Assembly: GCA_033060915.1 (NCBI GenBank)
Contig: CM065394.1
Span: 13,993,501-14,057,500 of the forward strand
Source of the DNA: Euryodendron excelsum
Taxonomy: Eukaryota > Streptophyta > Magnoliopsida > Ericales > Pentaphylacaceae
Direction of reading: 5' to 3'
Length of the DNA stretch: 64,000 nt
This document shows positions 1 through 12,455 of this stretch, piece by piece. Positions within the stretch are counted from its first letter, which is position 1, and every line of letters starts with the position of its first letter. A program made the translations under genes and the position numbers. The notes beneath the pieces are model-generated. The model was not told where the DNA came from, did not search any database, and worked only from the letters and a program-made list of their open reading frames with translations.

Positions 1-2521
1 GTTAGAATTGCTTTAGGAAAGTGAGACATTTTTATGCCTTCTAAAAACTCTCTTTTCAAAAGTCTCTCTTTCTAAAAATCTCTTTTTCCAACATGCTTTC
101 CAAAAACTCTTTTTTCCAAAATTGTTTTCAAAAACTCCCTCCAAAAATTTATTTTTCCAAACTTCCTTTTTCAACTCATTTCCAAAATGCTCTCTTCAAA
201 GTGCACTTTCCAAACACGTTCCCTAGGTCTCTTTCCTAGAAAAACTCTCTCCAAAAATCTTTTCAAAAACTCTCTTTCCAAAATCTCCCTTCTAGAAACT
301 CCCCTCTAGGATTTTCCTTCTAAAATCTTCGTTTCCAAAAACACACTTTCCAAAAAATCTTTCCTTAGTGCCCAAGTCAAGCCCTAAAGCCCACAATTAA
401 GAAACCCTAATTTTCTTTCCCAAAACATGGTTTTCAAACTTGCCTTAAAACCTAAGTTTCCAAAATCTCTTGTTTTCTACGTCAAAACTATAGCCTTCCA
501 AATCTAGGGTTTCTAAAACTTTCCCTTTTTAAATCCTTGTCAAATCAAATTTTCCCTTTAGGAAACCAAATCAAATCTTCCTGTTTAGGAAACTAGATCC
601 AATTCTCCATTTTTGGGAACTAAATCAAACCTTCTCTTTTAGAAACAAAATCTAATCCCTTGCTTTAGGAAATAGGAATCAAATCCCTTCCTAATTCAAA
701 ACTTTCCTAACCCAACTCCTTCCTAATCTTTTACTTTCCTAAATCCTAAGTTTCCCAAACTTGAACATAAAAATCATTCTTAAATTTTAAAACTCAAAAT
801 CTAAATCTTTCCTAATTTCCTACTTTCCTAAACCATAAGTTTCCTAAAAACTTTCAAATCTTTCCTTAAACATTAAGCTTTCAAATTTTTTCTAATTCAA
901 CCATTTCCTAATTCTACCCCTTTTCAAAACTTAACTTTCCAAATCCAAGTTTTCGAATCTTTCCTAAACACAAACCTTTCCTAATCTCGAAACTTTCTAA
1001 AATCCTAAACTTTATAAGTTTCAAAGCATTCCAAATTCAAAGCTTTCTAAATTCAAAGCTTTCTTGAGTTAAATCTTTCTAAACTTCCAAACTTTCTAAA
1101 TTCTAAACTTTCCTAAACTTCAAATCTTTTCAAATCTAAAACTTTCTCATTCTCAAAACTTTCTCGTTTTCAAAACTTTCTTATTTTCAAAACCTTTCCT
1201 ATTTCAAAACCTTTCTTATTTTCTAAACTTTCCAATTTTCAAAACTTTCCTAAGTTTAAACATTCCAAATTCCAAACTTTCCTAAGTTGAAACTTTCCTA
1301 AACCTAAAACCTTCCTAAGTTTAAACATTCTAAATTTTAAACTTTCCTAAAATGAAACTTTCCTAATTCGAACCTTTCCTAATTTCAATTTTTCTCCAAT
1401 CTTCCAAGTCCAAGTATTCAAATCAATCCTTCTCCAAAATCTTTCTAAGTCAAGTCCAATCCTTCTTTTCTAAGTTCCTGAGTCTAAGTTTCCTAAACCT
1501 TCGTCTTTCCAAAACAAGTCCACATCTATCTTTTCAAATCAAAGTCCAATCTTTTCCAAAATTTCAAATTCCAATCTCCTCTTCTAATTTCAAATCAAAT
1601 CCAATTTTTAATTCAATCTCTTTCTCCTAATCCAACCTTCTATTTTCAATTGGACTCCGATCCGAACTACGACTGACCTGATTCCTCCAAAAGGATACAT
1701 AGGCAACCCTCATGGGTGCGGTCACAGCATTTTTTGAAATTTCTATTTTCATAACTTCTTTCAAATCTCCAATTCTACAATCTTTTTCAAACTTCCAATT
1801 TCCTAATCTCTTCTAAACTTCTAATTTTAAATTTCTATTTCCAAATTTCTATTTTCAATTTCCAAAACTTTCCAATTTCAATTCAATCTTTTCAAATCCC
1901 TTTCTAAAATCAAATCAATTTCTTTTTAGATCTATTTTCAAATCAATTTTCCAACTCCCTTTTCTATTTGCATTTACATATCATGCATCATGTTAGTTTC
2001 TTTTCAAACATTATTTTTCAAAGTGGATAGGATTGAACTATAGTTAGTTGAAGACTCTCATAGGTGAATCTAGGATACATTGACATGTAGGTATCGAAAG
2101 GGCGGGGTAGGGTGATGGCTTAGTGCGTCTTCCCTAAACGTAACCAACCTCCAAACCTAGATCACTGTTTTCGAAAGACCAAAAGGAGTTATTTTTCTAA
2201 AAAGGGCTAAATATTTTCTAAAGGTTGCCAAACAACCTGTTTTCTTAAAAACCCTCTCTTGAGGAGATATTTTCAAAAATCTTTTTCCAAAAACCCTAAG
2301 TGTATTTTTCGGATTATGCTTATTTTTTAGGTGACCTAACAAACCTTAATCAAGTTAGGTGGCGACTCCAAATCTTTTTCAAAAGCCCTTTATTTAAACC
2401 TATTTTCAATTTCAAACCTAGTCGCACTCATTCTTCTAAGAGGGTGAGTTCTAACGAGAGAGTACAGCATTTTTCCCGCTTGTGTGAGTATTCCTCGAGT
2501 GCGAAAAATCTGGGTGTGACA
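1..2521 (+). mobile_element. LTR C: 3' part of a long Tat/Ogre-like gypsy LTR
   Basis: The sequence aligns by eye with the downstream part of both D LTRs: it starts like the block at 32401, runs through the CTTTCC/AAA-rich tract and ends in the same terminal block (AAAAATCTGGG then GTGTGACA at 2521). What follows is not a primer-binding site, so this is the 3' edge of an insertion (a solo LTR or the 3' LTR of an element whose body lies left of the window). It interrupts the minus-strand pol of element B, which resumes at 2522. The 5-bp target duplication would be CCCAA (2522-2526), but its partner lies outside the window. Confidence 0.8.
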
Positions 2522-4132
2522 CCCAAATAGCAGTTCTACCGGTGGTAACTCTACTTTCTCCGACCTTCCTTGCAGATTTTTACCGAGCCCCTTTCCGAGT
2601 TAATACCCTCTTGTTTGAAAATAGCAAGCTATCATTTGGGCATTCGAAGAATGTTTTGGTTTTACTTGGTCTTTTTCTTGTACCACCATGACATACTCGA
2701 AGGATTGAAAACTGGAGGAAACTATCACTCCATCATATGGGATCTCATTTGCTTTGTAGATGGCATGCTCAATTTCAGTGATGATGGTGACCAGCTTAGC
2801 ACCAATGATGAACTTGACCATTTGATGGAGACTAGAGGGTATAACACCTGCCGAATAGATCCATGTTCACCCCAATAACATGTTGTAAGCTGAAGGTATC
2901 TGTAGGACTTGGAACTTTATAGTGAAGCTCAGAGGCCCCACTATGACAAGCATCTCGATCTCTCCCATGGTTTCTCGCTGGGATCCGTCGAAGACTCGGA
3001 TAATGGTAGTGCTGCAGTTAAGGTACATTTGGTCCATACCTAGCCTTACCAGGGTCGAGTACAAGCAAACATTTAAAGCTGACCCATTATCCATCAGGAC
3101 CCTTGACACCATATTTCCCCTAGTTTTCACAGTTATGTGTAAAGCATGCGTGTGTCCCGTCCCATCAGCCAAGATTTCATCATCGGAGAATGTAATGACA
3201 TTGGGCGCCATGATGAGGCTAACCATGTCATGTAGATTGTCAGGGATGAAGCTTTCTGGCATATGAGCATCTTTTAGGACCTTGAGTAAAACATCTCGAT
3301 GAGTCTCAGAAGAGAATAGCAAACCTAGCATAGAGATGTGAGTAGGTGTTTTTCTAAGCTGTTCCATGATGTCATAATCATTATTTTTCAAAACTTTAGT
3401 GAACTTTGTGATTTCCTGTTTGGTGAGAGGGTTCGAGCTTTCTCCTTCTTTACCTTTACTTTTCCTTTTTCGTTCTACCTCGGTGGAGGTATAACAACAC
3501 CCAGATTTGGTCATCCCACTTATTTCGGATACTGGTGCTTCAATTTTCTTAGGCACGACTGGAGAGTAGTTCCACAGGACACGGTGGAGGCTTGCAATGG
3601 GCATTTGGGAAATAACAGGCAGAACCACCTTTGTAGAGGAAGTGACAAGGACTGGTTCAGGCTTTGTTGCTGAGGTGGCTATTACAAGTAGAATGAAGGG
3701 CGGTGGTGGAATGCTCTGTAGGAGAAATGGCTGGTTAGGCCGCATGGCTCTTCTCACACCAGTTTGGGAAGTAAACCCAGTCATTGCAACCATGGGCTCA
3801 AGTTCTAGAAGTGAGTTAAGGATGATGCGGAAGTATGGAGAACGAGAATTGACTTTAAGGGTTAGGTCTAGATCAGTTTGTTGGGATTGGACAGTGATGA
3901 GGTGAGAGTTTTGGCTTTTAGGTCCTCGAACCCTTACCGGAAGGGGTGTACCCTTAGTAACGAAGTTTTCGTGAGGGTGCTTTGCAGTTGCATTGGTGTT
4001 TGGGTCACACTTTTCACTATTTGGTGGTAATATTCTTTGCAATCGAAGGGCTGCTTCTAAAAGCAAAGATGATCTGTCAATAGTTTCCTCACTGCTGACT
4101 AGGCTATTTGAAAGTCCCTTTCCTGCTTTCAT
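2522..4132 (-). pseudogene. Ty3/gypsy (Tat/Ogre-like) pol fragment with aspartic protease, element B
   Basis: Retrotransposon polyprotein fragment read from an ATG at 4132 toward 2522. Residues about 245-300 contain a conserved pre-protease block (KQEITKF, then TPTHISMLGLL and KVLKDAHMP) that I associate with Tat-type elements. The retropepsin follows, with DNGS at residues 348-351 and its C-terminal part ending AYNMLLG. One frame stays aligned to the truncation, with two in-frame stops at 2867-2869 and 2600-2602. The last 26 codons carry a G-patch-like LGKGLGKNLQG. It is cut at 2521 by LTR C, so RT, RNase H and integrase, if present, lie left of the window. No gag domain or zinc knuckle precedes the protease: the ATG sits directly after the leader, where element D has its gag start. 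The first 60 residues are unrecognised. Confidence 0.8.
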
Positions 4133-4623
4133 TTGTCCTATAAGGAAAGAGAGATCGGCATTCAGTACAATATTTTGTAATTTTCTATGTAATGCATGTC
4201 CTAGAGGTGCCCCTATTTGTCAAGATTTAGGTATGATGCTAAGGCTCATTTTGGAGATAAGGGATTGCCCCTGCATGCAGATACCATACTTGTGCCTATT
4301 TCATACATCATGTACAACATTTATTTAAGGGAAATAGAAAGAGCAATTTTATTTCTTTTAAAATAGAAAGCTAAAATTACATAGATTGGGGGAAGAGAAC
4401 ATTTTTCGTGGGACTTTCCACCTATCTACCTAAACTACTTTTTGAGTCTTTAGTTTGCCTTGTTGGTATTGGGAGGTCATTGAATGACTTTGTCTCCGAA
4501 TTGCCCCTTGTCTTATGGCAACCTTATCTCCTTGAGCGAGAGGAATTGGGGGCCCTCTTATAAAATGGTTCTTAGTTGCATGCCATGATCCTTAAGGTTT
4601 GGAACCCTTAGGAATTAGGTAGG
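4133..4623 (-). other. Element B leader, 3' half, with splice-acceptor-like site
   Basis: Untranslated leader of B continuing from 10126 across solo LTR A. Read on the minus strand it is collinear with the D leader (35520-36166): both have a CCTAAGGGTT block, then ATAAGAGGG, GACAAGGGGCAAT and CTAGGACATGCATT. It ends in a pyrimidine run and CCTTATAG (AG at 4139-4138), five bases before the ATG of the pol frame. This resembles a 3' splice site. No coding potential is apparent. Confidence 0.6.
4619..4623. repeat. Target-site duplication GTAGG, left copy (solo LTR A)
   Basis: GTAGG precedes the LTR terminus at 4624 and recurs exactly at 10126-10130 after the other terminus. This gives both boundaries of A. 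Confidence 0.9.
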
Positions 4624-7362
4624 TGTCGCGCCCAAATTTTTCGCACTCGAGGAATACTCACACAAGCGGGAAAAATGTTGTACTCTCTCGTTAGAACTCA
4701 CCCTCCTAAAAGAATGAGTGCGACTAGGTTTGAATTGAAAACAGGATTTAAATAAAGGGCTTTTTGACAAAGATCGGAGTCGCCACCTAACTTGATTAAG
4801 GTGAGTTAGGTCACCTAAAAACTAAGGATAATCCGAAGACTACACTTAGGGTTTTTGGAAAACGATTTTGAAAATACCACCCCAAGAGAGGGTTTTTAAG
4901 AAAAACAGGTTGTTTGGCAACCTTTGGAAAACATTTAGCCCTTTTTTAGAAAAATAACTCCTTTTTGATCGTTGAAATCAGTGATCCTAGATTTGGAGGT
5001 TGGTTACGTATAGGGAAGACGCACTAAGCTATCACCCTACCCCGCCCTTTCGGTACCTACATGTCAATTTACCCTAGATTCACCTATGAGAGTCTTTACC
5101 TAACTAATGGTTCAATCCTACCCACTTTAGAAAAGCAATGTTTGAAAAATATGATGCATGATATGCAAGTGCAATAGAAAAGAATTGAAAAATAAATTTA
5201 AAAAAAGATTGATTTGATTTGAAAATAGATTTAAAGAGATGGAATTGAAATTGGAAAGTTTGAAAATTGAAAGTAGAAATTTGAAAATAGAAATTTTGAA
5301 ATTGGAATTTTGAAAATAGATTGGAATTTGAGATTTGAAAACCGCACCCATGAGGGTGGAATTGAAAGTTTGAAAAGTATTGTGACCGCACCTATGAAGG
5401 TTGCCTACGTTTCCCTTTGGGAGAATCAGGTCAGTCGTAGTTCGGACCGGAGTCCAATTGAAAAGAGATTGATTTGAAGAGAGAGATTGGATTGGAAGAA
5501 AGAGATTGAATTGAAAATTGGATTTGATTTGAAATTAGGAGAGGAGATTGGAAATTGAAATTGAGAAGATTGGACTTGCTTTGGAAAGATTGATTTTGGA
5601 AAGACTTGGTTGTGGAAAGAATGGAGGTTTAGGAAACCTAGACTTAGGAAAGATAGGAGACCTAGGAAAGACTTGAGATTAAGAAAGATTGGATTGGAAT
5701 GTTGGATTTAGAAGATTTGGAAAGATTTGAAAACTTAGAATTTAGGAAAGATTTGGATTAGGAAAGTTTCGAATTAGGAAAGTGTTATTTTTGGAAAGTT
5801 TCATTTTTGGAAAGTTTTGAAATGGGAAAGTATTGAATTTAGAAATGTTTTGAGTTTAGGAAAGTTTCATTTTTGGAAAGTTTTGAATTAGGAAAGGTTT
5901 AGCTTTAAGAAAGTTTCAACTTAGGAAAGTGTTGTTTTAGGAAAGGTTTTGAAATTATGAAGTTTTGAAAATTGAAAAGTTTTGAATTTAGAAAGTTTTG
6001 AAATAGGGAAGTTTTGAAAATTGGAAAGTTTCGTTTTTGGAAAGGTTTGAAAAAGGGAAGTTTTCAACTTAGGAAATGTTTGAATTAAGAAAGTCTCAAC
6101 TTGAGAAAGTCTTAAATTAAGAAAGCTTTGAGTTTAGAAAAGTTTTAGATTTGGAAAGATGTTGAAGTTTTGGAAAGTTTAGAGTTTAGAAAGATTTGGG
6201 TTTAGAAAGATTTAACTTAAGAAAGTTTTGAATTTAGGAAGCTTAGAATTTTAGAAAGATTTCAAATTTAGAAAGTTTAGGATTTAGAAAGTTTTAGAGT
6301 TTGAATTTTACAAAGTCTTGAAATTAGGAAAGGCTTGAGTTTAGGAAATGTTTGAAAACTTAGGTTTAAGAAGTTAAGATTTGAAAAGAGTGTAGAATTA
6401 GGAAAGGGTTGAATTAAGAAAGATTTGAAAGTTGAGTTTTAAAATTTATGAAAGATTTTTATGTTCAAGTTTTGAAAACTTAAGATTTAGGAAAACGGAT
6501 GTTTAGGAAGGATTTGAAATAAGAAAGAGTTGGATTTTGAAATTTAAGGAAAGATTTAAAATTTAGGTTTAGGAAACTTAGGGTTTAGGAAGGAATTGAA
6601 TTAAGAAAGGTTTGGATTAAGAAGAGATTGGATTTGGTTTCTAAAAGAGAAAGGTTGGATTTTGTTTCCAAAAACGGAGGACGGGATCTAGTTTCCTAAA
6701 CGGGGAGATTGGATTTGGGAAGGATTTGGAAAAGGGGATTCTAGAAACCCTAGATTTGGAAAATTATAGTTTTGACATAGAAAATAGGTTTTGGAAACAT
6801 GTATAGTTTTGATGTAGAAAACAAAAGATTTTGAACACCTAGGTTTGGGGCAAAGTTTGAAAACCATGTTTTTGGGAAAAAAATTTAGAATTTCCTAATT
6901 GTGGGTTCTAGGGCTTGACTTGCGCTCTAAGTAAAGAGATTTTTGAAAAATACGCTTTTGGAAACGAGTTTTTGGAAGGAAGTCCTAGGGAGAAGTTTTT
7001 GGAAAGTGAATTTGGAAGGAGAGTTTGTGGAAAAAGATTTTAAAGAGAAGGAGTTTTGGAAGGTGTGTTTTTAGAAACGTAAATTGTGGAAAGAAAATCC
7101 TAGAGGGGAATTTCTAAAAAGAAAATTTTGGAAAGAGAGTTTTTGAAAAGATTTTTGGAGAGAGTTTTTAGAAAGTGGATTTTGGGGAGAGGATTTTGGA
7201 AAGGAGTTGAAAAAGAGAGTTTTGAAAAATAGATTTTGGAAGGGAGTTTTTGAAAACAATTTTGAGGAGGAGAGTTTTAGGAAAGTATGTTGAAAAAGAG
7301 ATTTTTAGGAAGAGATTTTTGAAAAAGAGAGAGTTTTGGAAAGTATAAAAACGTCGCACTTC

Positions 7363-7516
7363 CCTAAAGCAATTCTAGCCATAAGAGGGCTAGAACCACT
7401 TTAAGAAAGTGGTTTTGGAAAACAATAAGATTTGAAAATATAGACCAAAAATGTCACTTTTAATGTAACACTTTCCTAAAGCAACCCTAGCCATGGAAAG
7501 GCTAGAATCACCCTAA
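7363..7516 (-). repeat. Two tandem leader hairpins in LTR A
   Basis: Two imperfect inverted repeats, 7363-7406 and 7475-7516, built as CCTAAAGC, CTAGCC, a loop of about 6-7 nt, GGCTAG, then CTTTAAG or CCCTAA. They are homologous to the hairpins in the other LTRs here. Their position about 0.75-0.9 kb after TATA puts them in transcribed RNA. Confidence 0.6.
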
Positions 7517-8264
7517 AATCGTGGTTTTGAAAACATGTTTTTGAAAAAGAGATTTTGATGCAATTTTGAAAACAAGTTTGAAAACGATTTGAAAAACAAC
7601 TTTGAAAACGGTTTTTGGAAGATGCAAGACTATGATATGCACAATGCAATTTGGGGTCGTGAACATACAAGGTTAAGGCTTCACCACATAATCAAGGGGG
7701 CCGGACCCACGTGGTCTTTGGTTAGACTAGAAGAAAGCCCCCGACACGGTGACTCTCCAATAGCCCAATCCTACACATGGATCGGGAATCCCCTTGTTTC
7801 AAGCATGCAAAGAAAGGGCGGGAAAGAGATGGGGGATTAAAATGGAGAAAACCCAAGTGGGTTAGGAGAGAGAAGAGAGAGGGGGGAAGTGCGAAAATTT
7901 AAATAGGGAGCCTACCGTATGTCTTGTTTATTTTGCGCACCGTGCAGTCTTCGGTCTTCGGTCTTGATCTTCGTCTTTCGTCTTCAAGAGTTGTCTTCAA
8001 GCTTCGGGTTGCAGCTCCTCAAGTCTTCAAAAGATGGTTGAAGGCTAGTGTATGAGTGTATGGGGGTGTGTATGAGTGTATAGGAGGCTAAGGTTTGTGT
8101 ATGGTGGCTAGGGTTTGTGTATGGTGGCTAGGGTTTAGTATAGGGTGGCTAGGGTTTGGAGAACTTAAGGAAACTAGGGTTTTAGAGGTGCTCGAGCTCT
8201 GTATATCAAAATATAGGATTCTTAGGTTAAGTTTGCAGACCCATTTTCACGTTGAATGAGGCTC

Positions 8265-8350
8265 TGTATTTATAGAAATTGGATAAATCTGGCGCCTGTT
8301 GCAGTGGCGCTAGGGCAAAATTTCACTTGGCGCCACTACTAGTGGCGCCA
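8265..8350 (-). promoter_or_regulatory. LTR A core promoter: TATA box and GGCGCC palindromes
   Basis: On the minus strand TATAAATACA lies at 8274-8265. Immediately upstream are an inverted repeat at 8291-8310 and a perfect palindrome at 8328-8350 (11-bp arms TGGCGCCACTA / TAGTGGCGCCA around one base). The same arrangement precedes TATA in the other LTRs of the window. Confidence 0.6.
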
Positions 8351-9243
8351 CCCACTTAGGAAACTTTATAAGTCAGCAACCAACGTATCTTTGACTAGAT
8401 TTGGGCGTCTGTACTAGTGACTACCATGTAATTTTTAGCATGGTTTCACTAGGAGCGACTCCGGAAAGTCCGGGAATGATTTAAAGGAGTCGGGAATGAG
8501 CGGGGGGGCCAGAAAGGAGCAGGAACACTTAAAATAGTGTCCTGGAGGTATTTGACTTGAAAAGTGAGGATAAGATGTGTCGGAATGGTCGACCGGGCCT
8601 TTAGGGGCAAAACGGTCAATCGAACCGGAAAACTGCCGGGACAGACTCGGACTATCCCGAAAGAAGACTGGGGATCTAGAAACATTATTTAGAATGTTCC
8701 CAGAGGTTGCTGGTTTGATTTCCAGAGCCGGCGTGGTCGGAAAAGGAGACCGGCCCACCAGGGGCAAAACAGTCATTTTGCACCGGGTTGGCCAGAACAG
8801 ACTCGGAATGATCTGGGAAGATAAGAAAAGGCTGAGAATACTACAAGAAGCATTCTCGGGAGGTTACCGGTTTGATACCCAGAGCCGGTGTGGTCGGAAA
8901 AGGAAACCGGCCCACCAGGGGCAAAACGGTCATTTTGTACCGAGTTGGCCAGAACTAACTCGGAATGATCTGGAAAGGTAAAGGAAGATTGAGAATACTA
9001 TAAGAAGTATTCTCAGAGGGTTACCAGTTTGATACCCAGAGTCGGTGTGGTTCCCGGGGCATTCGGATGCCTAGGGGCAAAATGGTCATCTTGACCGGAA
9101 AAGGTCCAAAGGGTAGTTTGGTCATTTTTCACCGAAGTGGGTTAACAGACACTGGTGTTAACCTGGGTTTTGAGTGTTTCCAGCACTCTAACGGCGGTCG
9201 TCGTGACACAGGGGTTTGTTGCCAATTCCCTATATCGACTTAT

Positions 9244-9530
9244 TTGTGAGTATTTCCGCTACTCAGACGGGGTTGATGATTTGTGAGTATTTCCGCTACT
9301 CGGACGGGGTTGATGATTTGTGAGTATTTCCGCTACTCGAACGGGGTTAATGATTTGTGAGTATTTCCGCTACTCAGACGGGGTTGATGATTTGTGAGTA
9401 TTTCTGCTACTCGGACGGGGTTGATGATTTGTGAGTATTTCCGCTACTCTAACGGCTTTGTGAGTATTTTCGCTACTCTAACGGCTTTATGAGTATTTCC
9501 ACTACTCTAACGGTTTTGTGAGTAGTTTTG
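9244..9530. repeat. Minisatellite in LTR A, about 37-bp then 27-bp units
   Basis: About six head-to-tail copies of a 37-bp unit containing GTGAGTATTTCCGCTACTC then GACGGGG and TTGATGATTT, followed by three or four shorter units ending CTAACGG without the TTGATGATT segment. It lies in the U3-equivalent part of the LTR. The D LTR has only one or two divergent units in the corresponding place (about 30580-30610), so this is a local expansion. Confidence 0.85.
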
Positions 9531-9538
9531 CTACTCGG

Positions 9539-9779
9539 ACCATCTCGAGGAATAAACTGTCTCGAGAGTGGGACTGGAAGGGATCTTTCCGTCTCCGAAG
9601 AGACATGCCTGGATTGGAACCGTCTAAAGGAATAAACTGTCTTGAGAGTGGAATTGGGAAGGGGTCTTACCGTCTCCAAAGAGACGTGCCTGGATTGGAA
9701 CCGTCTCGAGGAATAAACTGTCTCGAGAGTGGGATTGGAAAGGGGTCTTACCGTCTCCAAAGAGACGTGCCTGGATTGT
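9539..9779. repeat. Three copies of an 80-81-bp tandem repeat in LTR A
   Basis: Units start at 9539, 9619 and 9700. Each carries CTCGAGGAATAAACTGTCT or a close variant, a GGGTCTTACCGTCTCC-like segment and GAGACGTGCCTGGATTG. A partial fourth unit starts near 9886. Together with the 37-bp array it accounts for part of the extra length of this LTR. Confidence 0.85.
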
Positions 9780-10125
9780 GAGTGTTTCCGCCACTCTAAC
9801 GGTTTTGTGAGTATTTTCGCTACTCTAACGGTTTTGTGAGTATTTCCGCTATTCTAACGGTTTTGTGAGTAGTTTCGCTACTCAGACCGTCTCGAGGAAT
9901 AAACTGTCTCGAGAGAGGGATTGGAAAGGGAATTGGAAAGAAACAATGGCCCTAAGAGCATTTTGGTCATTTTGCCTCTATTTGGGCCTGACAGGCCCGC
10001 GAAGCGATGGAAAGATGAAATTTGGACCTAGAGAAATGGTTTCGATTGAAATATGCCCACAATGACTTGAAAACAAGTCTGGACGGAGTGTAGACTGCTG
10101 AGCGGTCAAAAATGGGGTGCTTATA

Positions 10126-11008
10126 GTAGGCTTATGATTTGAGATTGGCTTATAAGCCATTCTCTTGGAGGTTGATCATATGTATGGAGTGCAAGTGACT
10201 TGAGTTATTTTGGAACTCTTACCTTGGGATGATTACATATGTATGAGCAATTTAATAGTATGAATGACAAGATATTGATACAAGGCATCCATGTATGTAA
10301 GCATAATAACAATAGAAATAAGGAAATTAAAAGCAATCATTTTTCCTCCTTATTTTTGAAAAAGATACATGCCTTAAATCGAGCAAAGGTTCGGCTACGC
10401 ATGGGTACTACATGAGCATGAGGTTGAGGGCTACTAATACTTTCTAAAAAGCTCGACTCCCGAATCTTCAAACCTAGGCCCACTCCCTAGGGTGGTGCCA
10501 TTATAGGTTGGTGATCCGAGCGAGCAAACTATCTAAAGACCATTGGTTAGGTGACACATCTGCCTACCACCAACAGTCAATGTACTGTTCCCCTTCTAAT
10601 TAGAAGTTAGTAACCAGGGTCAATATTCCATGAAGACGCACATGCAAGTGTGTGTGTGTGTGTGATTTTGGAAATTGGAGGAAAAAGCCCAACAACTCCC
10701 ATACATCCTGCCATACATAGTATACATAGCAATTTATGAACATAAATTAAGTTGTGAACAAGGGTCCACCTACAAAACAAATGCACAGAGTTAGTATTTT
10801 TCGAGAAACTCAAATGTAAAGTATAATGTATAAATAATGCAAGAGCATGTAATGAATGCAATGTTTGACTTTTTGCAAAACAATGACTATTTTGAAAATT
10901 TTAGAATTTTGAAAAGTTTAGACAATGGATATAAATAAACAAGGTAACTGGCGAATCTAAGGTGACTGAAGGGTAGTTAGACAGGACATAGGCCAAACCC
11001 TCTAGTTA
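10126..11008 (-). other. Element B leader, 5' half
   Basis: Untranslated leader between the primer-binding site and solo LTR A. It opens with GTAGG at 10126-10130, the right copy of the A target duplication. On the minus strand it matches the D leader in order: a (GT)n run (10648-10664; CA in D at 34911-34927), a CCTTCTAATTAG block, the CACTCCCTAGG block near 10480-10495 and the AAGGTTCGGCTACGCATG block near 10385. No gene is visible. Confidence 0.65.
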
Positions 11009-11026
11009 TCCCCAGTAGAGTCACCA
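11009..11026 (-). other. Primer-binding site of element B (tRNA-Arg type)
   Basis: The minus strand reads TGGTGACTCTACTGGGGA, two C-to-T changes from the D site TGGCGACTCCACTGGGGA. It is complementary to the 3' end of a plant tRNA-Arg (T-arm and acceptor, CCA included), as known for Ogre/Tat elements. Three bases separate it from the LTR end at 11030. Confidence 0.75.
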
Positions 11027-12455
11027 AGCTGTCGCGCCCCATTTTTGGACCAGACCAAGCCCTCTTAGCTCCGAAACAAGCATGGTGCTCTCTCGTTAGA
11101 ACACATCCTGCTAGAAGGACGAATGTGAGGGGGTTTAAATTTTTGAAATAGAATTGATTAGGGCTTTCTGAAAAGGTCTTTAGAGTCGCCACCTAACATA
11201 TTTGAAGATGTGCTAGGTCATCTACACCAAGTAAAACCCAAGGGTTAAACTCAAGTTTTGGAAAGTATTTTTGAAAGGCCTTCTCATGAGAGGGTTTTAG
11301 AAGGTAGGGTTGTTTGACAACTCTAAAAATATTGGAAAGTCTTTTTGAAAATTAACTCTGGTTTTGGTCTTTGAAACAAAAATTCTTGAGTCTGGGGGTT
11401 GGTTACGTGTAGGAAAGATGTCCTAAGACTATCACCGGGCCCTTGCAGTACCTATATCTCTAATCACCTAATTATGACTCACCGATTACCTATGTTTAAT
11501 GCTATCCACCTAGAAAACATTTGAAGACAAAGTTTGAAAAAGAGTTTGAAAGATGGAATGGAGTTCGAAGAATGGTTATAGAATTGGAAATTTGAAAAAG
11601 GTTGTAGAATTGAAAATTTAAAAAGGGTTGTAGAATTGAAAATTTGGAAAGGGTTATGACTGCAACCCATGAAGGGTTGCCTACGTACCTTCTTAAAGAG
11701 AATCAGGTCAGTCGTAGTTCAGACAAAAGTCCGAAAGAGTTGAAATTTTGAAATAGGTTTCTATTTCTAGAAAGTTTCCATTTTCAGAAAATTTTCTTTT
11801 CAAGAAAGTTTGAGTTTGAAAATGTTTCCTTTTCAGGAAAAATTAGATTTGATTTGTTTCCTTTTTAGGAAGGTTGGATTTGATTTTGAAATATTTCATT
11901 TTTAGGAAGATTATATTTGAAAATGTTTCCTTTTCAAGGAGGGTGGATTTGAAAATTTTTCCAGGAAGACTGGATTTAATTTGAAAAGATTGATTGATTT
12001 TTGAAAGTTTTGAGAAGGTTTGACAAGATATGGGAAGGTCTTGTTTCCTTTTTGAAAAAGATTTGATTTGCTTGAAAAAGATAAGTTTAGATTGTTTCCA
12101 AAATGGGAGGAATATATTTAAAGTTTAAATTTGGAAGGCTCGAAAAATGAGTAATTTGAAGGATTTGAAATGGAAGGTTTTGACTTGATTGATTTTAAAA
12201 AGGATAGTTTGGAAAAGGGAAGTTTTGATTAATTTGGAAATTGAGGATTTTGAGGGTTTGAAAAAGGTATGATTTAGGCTTAACAATGGAAGGTTTCTAA
12301 GTTAGCAAAAACAGAATTTTCCTAGGATTGGACTTCTAGGGTTTAACAAATTCGAGTTTTGCAAATGATTCACAAACCGAGTCTTTTGAAAATATGTTTT
12401 AGGGCCCAAAACTCTAACTTGAATTTTAGACATCCAAATGAATATCGCACTTTGT

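Larger units (their letters stand above)
4624..10125 (-). mobile_element. Solo LTR A, 5.5 kb, Tat/Ogre-like gypsy
   Basis: Reverse-complement relative of the D LTRs. The + strand begins TGTCGCGCCCAAATTTTTCG (the LTR 3' end) and ends GGGGTGCTTATA, the complement of the LTR 5' start with the terminal TG decayed to TA. It is flanked by perfect GTAGG duplications. Neither a primer site nor a polypurine tract is attached, so this is a solo LTR left by LTR-LTR recombination. It is about 0.9 kb longer than the D LTRs. It contains the G-depleted tract (C-depleted on this strand, about 5100-7350), two leader hairpins (7363-7406, 7475-7516), TATA (8265-8274) and minisatellites at 9244-9920. Open frames inside it are low-complexity and not genes. 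Confidence 0.92.

Noticed and set aside
5104..7359. Several Phe/Ser/Asn-rich frames in A (and equivalents in other LTRs)
   Set aside because: They come from the CTTTCC/AAA low-complexity tract.
8577..8981. Open frame of 134 codons on the + strand of LTR A
   Set aside because: Falls in U3 antisense repeats; it has no domain, and the counterpart in D is broken.
9244..9440. Regular 37-bp direct repeats, superficially CRISPR-like
   Set aside because: Units are contiguous with no variable spacers and lie inside a plant LTR; it is a minisatellite.
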